Positions 1 to 12,306 of a stretch of DNA of 64,000 nt are shown here, in pieces; the stretch's first letter is position 1; every line of letters starts with the position of its first letter. Both the position numbers and the translations under genes were made by a program. The stretch comes from Symsagittifera roscoffensis (taxonomy: Eukaryota > Xenacoelomorpha > Acoela > Convolutidae). The notes under the pieces were generated by a model that saw only the letters and a list, made by a program, of their open reading frames with translations, was not told where the DNA came from and ran no database searches. The stretch covers positions 18,907,613-18,971,612 of the forward strand of contig NC_087071.1 in the NCBI RefSeq assembly GCF_963678635.1. Direction: 5' to 3'.

Positions 1-9
1 GTTTATCAA

Positions 10-1090
10 TTATTTGATATGGTCTTTTTCGGAGTGGTTGTAGTTTTTGGAAATTCCTTTTTGTGTAGTGAAGTTTGGAATTGAAACAAATGTTCCGATT
101 TTTAAATCTGTTGCTGGTGTAAAGCGTGAAACATTTTGATGATTTATATTTTGTATTTGTAACAACTTTTGATAAAATTCTTGTGTTTTTTTATCTCTAT
201 TTAAAATCCAATTGGTATGTGGGTCGGACTCTAATTTTAAAATTTGTGGGTGATGAAAGTGATCTTCATCATCTGTATATAATGGTTGATTGTAACACAT
301 TGAATCTTTATTTGTTTGACTATAACCTTGTGCGTTTTTGTGAGCATTTGCTGTAAACATGATTGGTTTGCGTGGTTTTAGATTAAATACCAATTCTTAT
401 GGTGAAATTCCTAGTGTTGTGGTAATTTGTGAATTAAAAGATAAGGGGAATAATTTTATATCTGCTGACCATTCGGTATATCGTGTATCATTTCCATTAA
501 TGATAAATCTAAGATATTATTGTAATGAACGGTTCATACCTTCAACTAATCCGTGTGTCCAAGGTGCATGAGATGTACGTGGTTTATGTTTGACGTTATA
601 TAAGTGACATAGCGTGATAATTTCGTTATTAATGAATTCAGTGCCGTTGTCTGAGACTAGTCTTTCGGGTAATCCGAATTTGGCTATCCAAGGTTCGTAG
701 AGTGTTGTATATGCGTAGTAAGCATTACAATGGGGTACTGGATTGAGTGCTACGTAGTGGGTGAATGCATCAACAATAAGCATTGGTAAAAGTTTCCTTC
801 GGAGGTTGGTGAAATTGGTCTTTTTGTGTCAAACGAAACTTTATGATTAATATATGGTCTTTTTCTTTAAAATCTTGTTTTTCTGCAATATGCTTTTGAT
901 TTGGGTATGGTTTATTTAATTGACATATTATACAATCGTTGCATAATACTTTAACCCAAATTGGTGGATTTAAGAAATTAAAATTTTGGATAAAATTGGA
1001 GTATGTCTTTTCTGATCCTGAGTGTCCTTTAGTATTTAGTGTATGGCTGTATTGAATGCTATTAGCATCATACTTAAAGGTAGACAAGGT
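10..1090 (-). pseudogene. Integrase pseudogene (copy A)
   Basis: Three broken frames together cover most of an integrase. At 770-1087 lies the N-terminal zinc-binding region, seen as GHSGSEKTYSNF followed by the paired cysteines CNDCIICQLNKPYP. At 517-783 lies the catalytic core, with the first Asp in IVDAFTHYV, the second in SDNGTEF and the Glu in GLVEGMNRSLQ. At 10-393 lies the C-terminal part, with KPRKPIMFTANAH and a segment preceding the GPY/F motif. All three acidic catalytic positions can still be read, but stops and frameshifts separate the pieces, so this is a relic. Identity is clear from its near-copy in the intact element (43000-44200). Confidence 0.88.
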
Positions 1091-1350
1091 ACTTTAAAAT
1101 CAGGTGTTTGATATTCTAAAAGATCTGTGTTTTCAATTATTTTTGTTATTATTTTTTCTGAAATATGGAAGGAGTGTTTTTTTTCTCCTAAGATTGTGGT
1201 ATCAGCTTTCGTGGGTTTAGTTTTATTGTTTTATACTTGTGCCATGATTTCATTTGTCTGATAACTGGGTCAAAACTTTGGTGTTTTTGCAATAATTCTA
1301 GTGTAATTGTTTCTGTTGGAGGTAGAAAATTTTTGTTCTATTTCTGTTTT

Positions 1351-2818
1351 TCATAGGAGTATTGTGTCAAGTGGGTCATTAAGATTAAAAATTTGATTTA
1401 TCGTGTATATCGAATCAAGTGCTGATGGTCCTGAAAAGTTTATTTTATCAGTTAGATTTTCTTTTTCTATTAAAAGAAAAGAATCCTTTTTATGTGGTTG
1501 TTGTTTGATTTGTTTTTGTTGAGTATTATTTTTGATACAATGTGAATACGGAATTGGCATTAATGTAGATGTTCCTTGTAATTCAACCTCATAGTAGTTC
1601 TTTTTACAATCTAAATAGAGTGGAAAGTTTTGTAGATTGTTTTTTTTATTGATCTATGTCAATTTTTACTGCATATTTACATTCTATACGTTGTGAGGTT
1701 TCATCTTTGGCTAAGTAGAATTTAATGTTTTGTGGTATTTCAACTGTTGTTTTTCGTGTAAGGAATTCAAGTGGTGTATTTCTACTTGGGGTATCTGGTA
1801 ATGCAAGATTTTTTTTTCCTGCTGTCCAAACTACAAGTAAATTTAGAAAGTTCATTAGAATTAATTTATATCTATAAACTCAATAGTTTGGATTCGATTT
1901 TTATGTAAAAAGAAATTTAATAGGTTTGTGACCTGTGATCAAAACTGTTGGATGTTTTGATCCAAGTTTCAAAAAATCATATTCTGTAAGAGTATATATT
2001 ATAGCTGTTCATTCTCTCATAAGGGTAGAGAGTCGTAGTTCAGCTTGTGCAAATAAGCGAGAAATTGCTGATATGAGATTGGTTTTATTCGTTTCATTGT
2101 GAGATTGTAACAATGCTGCGCCGATGACAAAATTCGAAGCATCTCACATTGCATAAAATGGTTGATCTGGGTCTGGGATTGTGTTTGAAACTTTTCTGTG
2201 AGAAGCCTTTTATTTTCATCAAATCGTGTTTGATGTTCTGCTGTCTATTCAAAGTTGTTTTGTTGTCTAAGAATGTTAAAGAATGGTCTTAAACATAATT
2301 TCATTTTATAAACATTTTTACTTAAGAAATTTAACATTCCAAAAAATTCTTGGATTTTCTTTTTGTTTGTAGGTGGTTGGAGTTTCTGAATTGCATCTGT
2401 GCGGGATTTCAATGTCCAATAAATTTTACTCGCGTTAAGAAAAAAAGTGATTTGTCCGGTGCTGTTTTCATGTTTCGTTTTTTAGTTGTGGATGGTACTG
2501 TTCTAAAACTATGAACATTTCATCTTTGGTTTGTGATTGCATGAAAACATCGTCTAAGTATGTGATTGTGTTTTTCCTGAGTATAAGTGGTCTAAAAGTT
2601 TTACTCATAAATGCTGAAAAAACTGCTGGGCCTATGGATATTCCATACAATAATCTAATGAATTCGTAATGTTGATTTCCGATAACAAATTGTGTCAGTC
2701 GTCTTGATTGTTCGTCTAATGGCATTTGATTATATGCACTATTCATATCTGCGGTTGTGAAAAATTTACCGTTTAATTTTGTTAGATTTACTTGAATGGG
2801 TTCAATAGGTCAATTACA
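1351..2818 (-). pseudogene. RT-RNase H-linker pseudogene (copy A)
   Basis: The frame at 2468-2746 reads MNSAYNQMPLDEQSRRL, then the RT active-site motif YLDD. It is followed leftwards by thumb and RNase H sequence (about 1860-2460) in broken frames, and by the RNase H-integrase linker (1351-1855: HTLNTKG-side linker, ALPDTPSRNTP). The most upstream part of RT and the protease are absent because the element is cut at about 2818. Small indels break the frame several times. It lacks the extra base that breaks the RNase H frame in the intact element at 45253-45311. Confidence 0.85.
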
Positions 2819-3719
2819 ATCGCAGCGCCACCGCCACCAACTAAATGAGAAGAATGTCGAGAATACTTCAGCTCGCTGGCGGAAGCTAGGAAGCATGTTC
2901 AGCTAGTTCACAACGTGTCAACTGATAGTATTTGTATCTTTTGTCATACAATCTTCCTCTCGGTTGAGAATGTCCGTCAACATATGTCGAAAAACCGTCA
3001 ACTACCCATTTGGACTCCGAGAAATGAGGTGGCAACATCAACTGCTCCAACTGAATCTGCGTTTAAGGGAAAGTTAAGACGATACGAGTTAAGCGTTGGG
3101 GAGGATGAATTGGATCTGATGAATGAAATTATGCGAAACAAAGAGGAGATTGATGCGTTGATAGACAAAAGAGTGCAGGAAGGACCCTGTAAGTTTCATT
3201 TGCATGTGGACGTGAGTATGATAAAGTTCTCGAGCGATACAAACGAAACTGGTGACGTGGAATTACGCCACGAGAAGACAATGTTATATCTGAGTTCTAA
3301 GATGATCAATGTCTTCTTCAATGGAATCGAGAAAGAGACATATTTGGAAATGATTGAGCATATGGCCAATATCATCAACACGTTCGCTTCTTACGGTAGC
3401 GGTTGGATTAAGGAGAGCATCGAAAAGCTTGCTGTAAGTTTTGCAGCATTTTCTCCGATCCGTGCTTGCTCATACATTGGCCTTCCCTATTCATTGAAAC
3501 CGGTGAAACAGAGTTTCACCAACATTAAAACGAGAAACGATTAGAAGTGCTTTCTATACTGCTTTATGGCCGCGTACCATGATCGATATTCAGAGACCAC
3601 AACTGCTCTTTACCCTGCTGCCCAAAGGTACCAACATCGAAACAAACTGAAAAATTACAAGCTCTCCCAAGAACTTGTTGTGGAAATTTAAGGCTGGTAC
3701 GAGATGCCAATGGGACTAA
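2819..3719 (+). pseudogene. Truncated family B DNA polymerase N-terminus (copy 1)
   Basis: The ORF at 2915-3544 encodes the N-terminal region of a large protein-primed type B DNA polymerase of the kind found in Maverick/Polinton-like elements. Near its start is half of a zinc finger (C-x2-C then His: CIFCHTIFLSVENVRQH). A charged domain follows, then SYIGLPYSLKPVKQSF. A TAG stop at 3542 interrupts the conserved NDQKCFLYCF region, which continues in frame to EMPMGL before homology with copy 2 (8647-) ends at about 3719. The two copies are nearly identical at the nucleotide level, with few substitutions. It is truncated by gypsy sequence on the right, so it is non-functional. Confidence 0.85.
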
Positions 3720-4498
3720 AGTTGGTTAGAAACATTGATTAGACTTGAAAGTATCGTACCTGTGGAGGTTATCAAAGATTTTGGAAAGTTGAAAATATAT
3801 TTCGAATAGGTAAAAGAAAAATTGAAAAAGATTGCAAAAAGTTATTAAAAGTATTATCAAAGTTTCAAAAGTATCAGCTAGAAATAATAAAAAAAAATTA
3901 AGAAGGTAAAAAATTTTTATGAAAAGGCTTCAAAATATTTGTTAGAAATTTTTGACCTTCACGGAAAGAAGCTTTTAAGAAATGATTCGTTCCGTCGAAT
4001 CTTTTTTAAGTTTTTGGGCTAAATTCAAGTATGGTCGTATTATTTATTGATTTTTTGACAGGTGGGTTGGTTTTTGTCGAATATTGTTGAGGGGTTCTTT
4101 TATGGGGCTCGGGAGGTCTTCTTGGTTTTGTTTTTATTTAGTAGATAATTGGGCGTATCCAGGAAATTTTTGTACTTGAGGCTAAATGATCATGTGTCTT
4201 TTGCTCTTTAGGCGAATTTGCTATTTTTGGTTGGAGTGTTTTTGAGGTCTGGGTTGGGAAAATATTGTTGATCTTTGTATTACTTGATAGGAGAGGGTTG
4301 TAATAATGAAATAGTATTTATTTTAGTTGTCAATTTTAAGCAGCTTGCTTATTTTCAACTTGGAGGTATTAAAATTGTAGTTATAGTTATGCCTGGAGAT
4401 TAATATCTATCGGCTAATTAAGTCATTTTGGCTAAATAAGGTGATAAGTTGAACTGATTTCTATGGCTGATTCTGAACTAGATCTGTTCAAGTGCTTT
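3720..4498 (-). other. Post-pol region of gypsy copy B, non-coding here
   Basis: This stretch aligns by eye with 41910-42720 of the intact element: shared phrases include tatcgtacctgtggaggtta/atcgtacctgtggatata, and blocks around a gtcgtattatttattgattt-like sequence. In the intact element the right-hand part is non-coding and the left-hand part holds two tiny membrane ORFs. Here those ORFs are destroyed by stops. No host gene is seen. Confidence 0.65.
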
Positions 4499-6360
4499 TC
4501 AGAATGTTAAAATGCATTGTGAAGGTTCAAAATGACTGAAAATAATTCGGAGATGTAAACTAAAATAAAGTTGTTTTTGAAATTCGACTTTCTTTAGTAT
4601 TTTAGATCGTGGGATGAATTTTTTATAATTTTTTTTGTGGCCGACTTCTGAGTCGTGATAATTCTCTATGTTCAAAACTTTCTTTTTGATCCTGTGGTAG
4701 AATCTTTTTGTCATTTTCCTATTTTTTCGTTCATTTTGAGATATTCCTGTTTTTGTTATAAATGATGTTTGGGGGCTACATGGTTTTGATGGGTTGGTTT
4801 TTGATTCTTATTTTTATCGATGTTTTTATTTTGCTCAATTTTTGGATTGTTTCGAACAATTTTCAAACCTGTGAAGGAAAATAATTGAGTTAATTCACGA
4901 AGTGCTTTTTCTTTTGGGTAATAATTTAAGAAATTGTTTAGAAGTTGAACAATTTTTTTTTCACTTGAGTGAGTAAGTTTGTATGTTACATCAGTAGGTT
5001 TGTCAATTATTTGATATGGTCCTTTTCGGAGTGGTTGTAGTTTTTTGGAAATTCCTTTTTGTGTAGTGAAGTTTTGAATTAAAACAAATGTTCCGATTTT
5101 TAAATATGTTGCTGGTGTAAAGCGTGAAATAATTTGATTATTTATATTTTGTTTTGGTAACAATTTTTGATAAAGGGTTCTAATTTTAAAAGTTGTGGGT
5201 GATGAAAGTGATCTTCATCATTTGTATGCAATGGTAGATTGTAACACATTGAAACTTTATTTGGTTGACAATAACCTTGTGCGTTTCTGAGAGCATTTGC
5301 TGTAAACATGATTGGTTTGCGTGGTTTTTGATTAAACACCAATTCTCATAGTGAATTTCCTAGTGTTGTTGTAATTTGTGAATTAAAAGTTAAGGGGAAT
5401 AATTTTATATCTGCTGACCATTCGGTATATCGTGTATCATTTCCATTAATGATACATCTAAGATGTTCTTGTAAGGAACGGTTCATACCTTCGAATAATA
5501 TGTTGCTCCAAGGTGCATGAGATGTACGTGGTTTATGTTTGACGTTATATAAGAGACATAGTGTGATAATTTCGTTATTATTGATTTCAGTGACGTTGTC
5601 TGTGACTGGTATTTCGGGTAATCCGAATTGGGTTATCCAATGATCGTAGAGTGTTGTATATGCGTAGTAAGCATTATACTTACTAGGTTGAGTGCTACAT
5701 AGTGCGTGAATGCATCAACAATAACCATTTGGTAAAAGTTTCCTTCGGAGGTTGGTGAAAATGATCCTTTTGTGTCAAATGAAATTCTATGATTGAAATA
5801 TAGAGTTTTTCCTTTAAAATCTTGTTTTTCTGCAATTTGCTTTTGATTTGGGTATGGTTTATTTAATTGACATATTATACAATCGTTGCATAATACTTTA
5901 GTCCAAATTGGTGCATTTAAGAAATGAAAATTTTGAATAAAATTAGAGTATGTCTTTTCTGATCCTGAGTGTCCTTCAGTATTTAGTGTATGGAATGTAT
6001 TGAATGCTATTAGCATCATACTTAAAGGTAGACAAGATACTTTAAAATTAGTTGTTTGATATTCTAAAAGATCTGTGTTTTCAATTATAGTGGTGTTATT
6101 ATTTTTTCTGAAATATCGAAGGAGTGTTTTTTTCTCCTAAGATTGTGGTATCAGCTTTCGTCGGTTTAGTTTCATACTTTTGCCATAATTTCAGTTGTCT
6201 GATAACTGGGTCAAGACTTTGGTATTTTTGCAATAATTTTAGTGTAATTGTTTCTGTTGGAGGTAGAAAATTTTGTTCTATTTCTGTTTTTCATAGGGGT
6301 ATTGTGTCAAGTGGGTCATGAAGATTAAAAATTTGATTTATCGTGTATTTCGAATCATGT
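4499..6360 (-). pseudogene. Integrase pseudogene (copy B)
   Basis: Broken frames read right to left. At 5633-6019 is the zinc-binding region (GHSGSEKTYSNF, CNDCIICQLNKPYP) running into the core start IVDAFTHYVALN. The rest of the core lies in other frames around 5480-5630. At 5142-5342 is KPRKPIMFTANAL, at 4756-5163 the GPY/F-type C-terminal module (LQPLRKGPYQII), and at 4499-4714 the basic tail ending SKILKKVEFQK, which matches the Pol terminus at 42732. The second Asp and the Glu of the core are not in one open frame. It is a relic. Confidence 0.87.
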
Positions 6361-8646
6361 GGTGATGGTCCCGAACAATTTTATTTTATCAGTTAGATTT
6401 TCTTTTTCCATTAGAGGAAATGAATTTTTTTTATGTTTGATTTGTTTTCGTTGAGTATTATTTTTGGTCCAATGTGAATACGGAATTGGCATTAATGTAG
6501 ATGTTCCTAGTAATTCAACCTCATAGTGATTCTTTTTACAATCTAAATAGAGTGGAAAGTTTTGTAGATTGTTTATTTGTGATTGATTTATGTCAGTTTT
6601 TACTGCATATGTACATTCTAATCGTTGTGAGGTTTCATCTTTGGCTAAGTAGAATTTAATGTTTTGTGATACTTCAACTGTTGTTTTTCGTGTAAGGAAT
6701 TCAGGCTGTGTATTTCTACTTAGAGTATCTGGTAATGCAAGGTTTTTTTTCCTGCTGTCCAGACTATACGTAAATTAGAAATTTCATTAGAATTAATTGA
6801 AATCTATAAACACAATGGTTTGGATTTGATTTTTGTGTAAAAAAAAATATAATAGGTTTGTGATCTGTGAATAAAACTGATGGTTGTTTTGATCCAAGTG
6901 TCAAAAATTCATATTCTGTAAGAGTATATATTATAGCTGTTCGTTCTCTCATAAGGGTAGAGAGTCGTAATTCAGCTTGTGTAAATAAGCGAAAATTTGC
7001 TGATATGAGATTCATTTTATTCGTTCCATTTAGAACTTGTAACAATGCTGCGCCGATGCTAAAATTCGAAGCATCGCACATTGCATAAAATGGTTGATCA
7101 TGGTCTGGGACTGTGTTTGAAACTTGATCTTTGAGAAGCCTTTTATTTTCCTCAAACCGTGTTTGGTGTTCTGCTGTCTATTCAAAGTTGTTTTGTTGTC
7201 TAAGAATGTTATAGAATGGTCTTAAATAAGATAGCATTTTATTTACATTTTTTACTTAAGAAATTTAACATTCCAAGGAATTCTGAGATTTTCTTTTTGT
7301 TTGTAGGTTGTTGGAGTTTTGAATTGCATCTGTGTGGGATTTCAATGGAGTTATAGTGTTTTTCTTAAAAAAGTCCAGTAATTTTTACTTGTGTTAAGAA
7401 AAAATGTGATTTGTCCGGTGCTGCTTTCATGTTTTCATTTTTTAGTTGTGGATGGTACTGTTCTAAAACTCTGAACATTTCATCTTTGATTTGTGATTGC
7501 ATGAAAACATCGTCTAAGTATGTGATTACGTTTTTCTTGAGTATAAGTGGTCTGAAAGTTTTACTCATAAATGCTGAAAAAGCTGCTGGGCCTATGGATA
7601 TTCCATATAATAATCTAATGAGTTCGTATTGCTATACGTAAATTAGAAATTTCATTAGAATTAATTGAAATCTATAAACACAATGGTTTGGATTTGATTT
7701 TTGTGTAAAAAAAAATATAATAGGTTTGTGATCTGTGAATAAAACTGATGGTTGTTTTGATCCAAGTGTCAAAAATTCATATTCTGTAAGAGTATATATT
7801 ATAGCTGTTCGTTCTCTCATAAGGGTAGAGAGTCGTAATTCAGCTTGTGTAAATAAGCGAAAATTTGCTGATATGAGATTCATTTTATTCGTTCCATTTA
7901 GAACTTGTAACAATGCTGCGCCGATGCTAAAATTCGAAGCATCGCACATTGCATAAAATGGTTGATCATGGTCTGGGACTGTGTTTGAAACTTGATCTTT
8001 GAGAAGCCTTTTATTTTCCTCAAACCGTGTTTGGTGTTCTGCTGTCTATTCAAAGTTGTTTTGTTGTCTAAGAATGTTATAGAATGGTCTTAAATAAGAT
8101 AGCATTTTATTTACATTTTTTACTTAAGAAATTTAACATTCCAAGGAATTCTGAGATTTTCTTTTTGTTTGTAAGTTGTTGGAGTTTTGAATTGCATCTG
8201 TGTGGGATTTCAATGGAGTTATAGTGTTTTTCTTTAAAAAGTCCAGTAATTTTTACTTGTGTTAAGAAAAAATGTGATTTGTCCGGTGCTGCTTTCATGT
8301 TTTCATTTTTTAGTTGTGGATGGTACTGTTCTAAAACTCTGAACATTTCATCTTTGATTTGTGATTGCATGAAAACATCGTCTAAGTATGTGATTACGTT
8401 TTTCTTGAGTATAAGTGGTCTGAAAGTTTTACTCATAAATGCTGAAAAAGCTGCTGGGCCTATGGATATTCCATATAATAATCTAATGAGTTCGTATTGC
8501 TGATTTCCGATAACAAATTGTGTCATTCGTCTTGATTGTTCGTCTAATGTCATTTGATTATATGAACTATTCATATCTGCGGTTGTGAAATATTTACTGT
8601 CTATTTTTGTTAGATTTACTTGAATGGGTTCAATAGGTCAATTACA
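6361..8646 (-). pseudogene. RT-RNase H pseudogene with internal duplication (copy B)
   Basis: The frame at 8107-8574 is the longest intact RT piece: MNSSYNQMTLDEQSRR, ISIGPAAFSAFMSK, then the active site TYLDDVFMQS and the AAPDKSHFFLT block. The RNase H block (MCDASNFSIGAALLQ, LFTDHKPIIFFF) occurs twice, at 7632-7949 and 6764-7081, because of a tandem duplication that also repeats part of RT (7365-7568). The frame remains open across the RNase H site where the intact element has an extra base. Inactive because of the duplication and several stops. Confidence 0.86.
6764..8499. repeat. 868-bp tandem direct duplication
   Basis: 6764-7631 and 7632-8499 are near-identical head-to-tail copies; I see only a few differences, for example ttgtaggttg against ttgtaagttg and ttcttaaaaaag against ttctttaaaaag. 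The junction at 7631/7632 shares only the dinucleotide ct with the two flanks, which fits a microhomology-mediated or replication-slippage duplication. An assembly artefact is possible. Confidence 0.9.
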
Positions 8647-9645
8647 ATCGCAGCCCCACCGCCACCAACTAATTGAAAAGAATGTCGAGAATACTTCAGC
8701 TCGCTGGCGGAAGCTAGGGAGCATGTTGAGCCAGTTCACAACGTGTCATCTGATAGTATTTGTATCTACTGTCTTACAATCTTCCTCTCGGTTGAGAAGG
8801 TCTGTCAACATAAGTCGAAAAACTACCCATTGTCGTCAACATATTGTCAACATATGTCGAAAAACTACCCATCAACTACCCATTTGGACTCCCGGAAATG
8901 AGGTGGAAACATCAACTGCTCCAACTGAATCTGCGTTTAGGGGAAAGTTAAGACGATACGAGTTAAGCGTTGGGGAGGATGAATTGGATCTGATGAATGA
9001 AATTATGCGAAACAAAGAGGAGATTGATGTGTTGATAGACGAAAGAGTGCAGGAAGGACCCTGTAAGTTTCATTTGCATGTGGACGTGAGTATGATAAAG
9101 TTCTCGAGCGATACAAACGAAACTGGTGACGTAGAATTACGCCACGAGAAGACAATGTTATATCTGAGTTCTAGGATGATCAATGTCTTCTTCAATGGAA
9201 TCGAGAAAGAGACATATTTGGAAATGATTGAGCATATGGCCAATGCCATCAACACGTTCGCTTCTTACGGTAGCGGTTGGATTGTGGAGAGCATCGAAAA
9301 GCTTGCTGTAAGTTTTGCAGCATTTTCTCCGATCCGTGCTTGCTCATACATTGGCCTTCCCTATTCATTGAAACCGGTGAAACAGAGTTTCACCAACATT
9401 AAAACGAGAAACGATCAGAAGTGCTTTCTATACTGCTTTGTGGCCGCGTACCATGATCGATATTCAGAGACCACAACTGCTCTTTACCCTGCTGCCCAAA
9501 GCTACCAACATCGAAACAAACTGAAAAATTACAAGCTCTCCCAAGAACTTGTTGTGGAAATTGAAGGCTGGTACGAGATGCCAATGGGACTACACGATAT
9601 TGACCGATCTGAACAACTTAACAACTGTCAAGTCAATGTATTCCG

Positions 9646-9742
9646 GTAAGCATTGTTTTTTTGACAATGTATTTGTTTAATCATCTATAACTCATTACGT
9701 TCTTCCAGAAACCCAAGCACTTAAATGTTTTTTTTTCATTAG
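9646..9742 (+). other. Apparent spliceosomal intron 1 in the polymerase pseudogene
   Basis: A GT-AG interval of 97 bp (gtaagc ... tttcattag) interrupts the coding sequence after NVF; joining the flanks restores the reading frame and the conserved continuation (Arg-Tyr-Lys-Glu-Gly). It has a good donor and a pyrimidine-rich tract before the acceptor. Confidence 0.7.
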
Positions 9743-12306
9743 GTACAAAGAAGGTGAATTGCTACCTTTGAGAGTGTCCAGCAAATACTCAAGTGATCTA
9801 TGTGTTGACCTACTACTACTCAGCAATGGACAAACTTGACACTATGTGCTGATCACTGATTTGATGAGGATGGTGGAATATGTGCGTGGAAAACTCTACC
9901 ATGACCGAAACCAAATTTGCCGCAAATGTTTCCATGCATGTTCATCCATCGATACAATATAAAGACACCAGGAAATGTGCTACCAAGATGAGGGAGTGGT
10001 AATCACTATGCCAAAACCGGGAAAGGACACTCATGGTTTCAAAAATTTACCTGCCCGCTGGTATATACCGAGAGTTATTTACTTTGACCTCGAATCGCTA
10101 CTACTACCCGTATATGGACCGCAACCTGACCCCGAAAAATCTAGCACCCAAACACTAGAGATTCATCAACCATGCGGTTACGCTCTGGCCGTTGTTGAAT
10201 TTGGGAAGAGCGAAGTTTTAAAATTTGAACTGAAGAGAGGAGAAAATGTTATGATGGGAATTGATCGCCTCATTCGAATCGTTGGCTGAACAAATATACC
10301 TCGAAAAACAAAATTATTACACGTTCACTGGCACACCAAGTTGCACGCGTGAAGAAGGGCACACTTGTTGGATATGTGAAACAGAATTTGCTAACAATGA
10401 CCAAGTTGTACTTGATCACTGTCACTATACCAACAAATTCTTGGGGTGGGCGCATAACGAATGCAACATCAGTCGAAAAACGGCGATATATATACCCGTA
10501 TTAGCGCATAATTTATCAAACTATGATTTGAATTTTCATTATAAAAGCGCTCTGAAACAGTAACCCCGAAAACACTTACTCAGTGATCCCATCCTCCGAG
10601 GAGAAGTATATATCAATCACTATGTCGGTCTATATCAAATCATACTCCGATAAAATCGGAAAACTTAAAAAAATGTGTGAAAAACTACGTTTCGTAGACT
10701 CCTATAAATTCTGCTGTCCCCACTTTCAAAACTCGTCGAATACTTACCGGAAGAAAAAATTTCCTACTGGAAAATTACTTTGAAGAACTTGGTTACTCAG
10801 CAGAAAAGATAGCATTGTTGAAATAAAAAGATTTATACCCGTATTTTTACTTTAGTAAATTTGAAAAGTTTCGAGAAACTCGACTGCCACCTAGAAAAAT
10901 GTGGAGCAACACTTTACAGGGAGGGGAAATAAGTGTTTCAAAAAATCAGTACAACCATGCCATTAAAATTTTCGCCGAAATGAAATGCGCCTCACTAGGC
11001 GAGTACCATGATGTATACCTAGCACTGGACGTGCTACTATTCGCTTCAGTATTCGAAGCCTTTTGTGAAATTTGTTACGAAACGTATGGATTAGATTGTG
11101 CATGCTACTTTGCGGCTAGTAACCTCTCGGGCGATGCATTCTTTAAAGTCTGCAATGCAGACCTCAAGTTGCTTACTGAAAGGTAGCATTTTAACATGGT
11201 TCAAAAATGATTCGGGGAGGGATGTCATCGATATATGCACGCCGTTTTTTTAGAGCCAACAACAAATACCTCGAAGACTACAACCCTGAAGAGCCCTCTA
11301 GCCAACTATTGAATATAGACGCTAACAATTTATACGGGGGTATTATGAAACACTGTCCCCTTCCCATCAAAGAATTCTAAATAGTTGAGGATAGTCTCGA
11401 ATATGATTTGCAAACCGACGATAGCTCTGAGTGGGGATACATTTTGGAAGTGGAGCTCAGTATACCTGAAGAACTTCAAGATTACTTGGCAGACTACCTG
11501 CTAGCCCCCTCACGTGAAGTTTTCGGCACGGATAAACTAGGTAACGAGCAAATGCAGATTTTAGGGGAGATGGGGGTCAAGTCGCTGCCAAAGGTACCAA
11601 AACTGATTTAAATGTTAGATCCAAAGGAAGGGTACGTTCTGCACTACCTTACGCTAAAACTCTACATAGAACTGGGCTTAAAAATTAACAAATTAGCTAA
11701 GGTCTTGAAATATCGTCAAGGTAGATGGATGGAGCCCTTTGTGGATTTAAATACTCGATTGAGAACGTCAGCGCGCAACAAATTTGAAGAGAACTTTTAC
11801 AAGATCATCGTAGCTTCAGCATTCGGAAAAACTATGGAATCAAAACTAGGACGCAAAAAGCAAGAAGTTATTAGGAACGAAAGAGAATTGCTTCAAACTT
11901 TAGCTTTGGGCACGATGAAAAGCTTCCAGATAATCGACGAGGAAGTTGCTACTGTTTGTTTCACTGTAACGAGTATTTTGTGGGACAAACCCATGATAAT
12001 TGGTGCAAGTATTTTGAATTTGTCGAAATTAATCATGTTTTTTTCATTATCAGCATGAAAGCAAACATGAATCTTGAACTGCTATACAGTGACACAGATT
12101 TGTTTTTTTATGCGATAAAAACCAAAGACGTATACTCAGAACTGCAAGAACTGAGCGATAGTTTCGATTTTTCCAACTACCAAAGCGATCACATTTTATT
12201 CGGCAATGTGCATAAGAAGGTTGTATTAAAATTTAATGACGAGGCGGTGGAAAAATCATTGAAGAATTCATCGCGTTGAAACTAAAGCTCTCCTTGAAAT
12301 ATGCAG

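Larger units (their letters stand above)
1..2818 (-). mobile_element. Degenerate Ty3/gypsy pol fragment, copy A
   Basis: Minus-strand remains of a Ty3/gypsy element of the same or a close family as the intact one at 34162-53058. Read from right to left it holds the first half of RT, RNase H, a linker and integrase, in the order of a gypsy pol, and it runs off the left window edge near the integrase C-terminus. Frames are broken by stops and indels, so no long ORF survives. The right end is abrupt: homology to the intact copy stops around 2818, inside the RT N-terminal region (the equivalent of about 46005), and plus-strand DNA polymerase sequence begins. No LTR, gag or env is present in this copy. 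Confidence 0.9.
3720..8646 (-). mobile_element. Degenerate Ty3/gypsy fragment, copy B
   Basis: A second minus-strand gypsy remnant, longer than copy A. From right to left it holds RT (with an 868-bp internal duplication), RNase H, linker, integrase, the basic C-terminal tail of Pol and about 0.85 kb equivalent to the stretch after pol in the intact element (about 41900-42750). The right end breaks at about 8646 at the same RT position as copy A and is followed by the same polymerase sequence. The left end abuts the truncated polymerase copy 1. This gives a head-to-tail arrangement of a gypsy-plus-polymerase unit. Confidence 0.87.

Noticed and set aside
6867-8503. Repeated plus-strand 73-76 codon ORFs
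   Set aside because: Antisense to the duplicated RNase H and RT relics.
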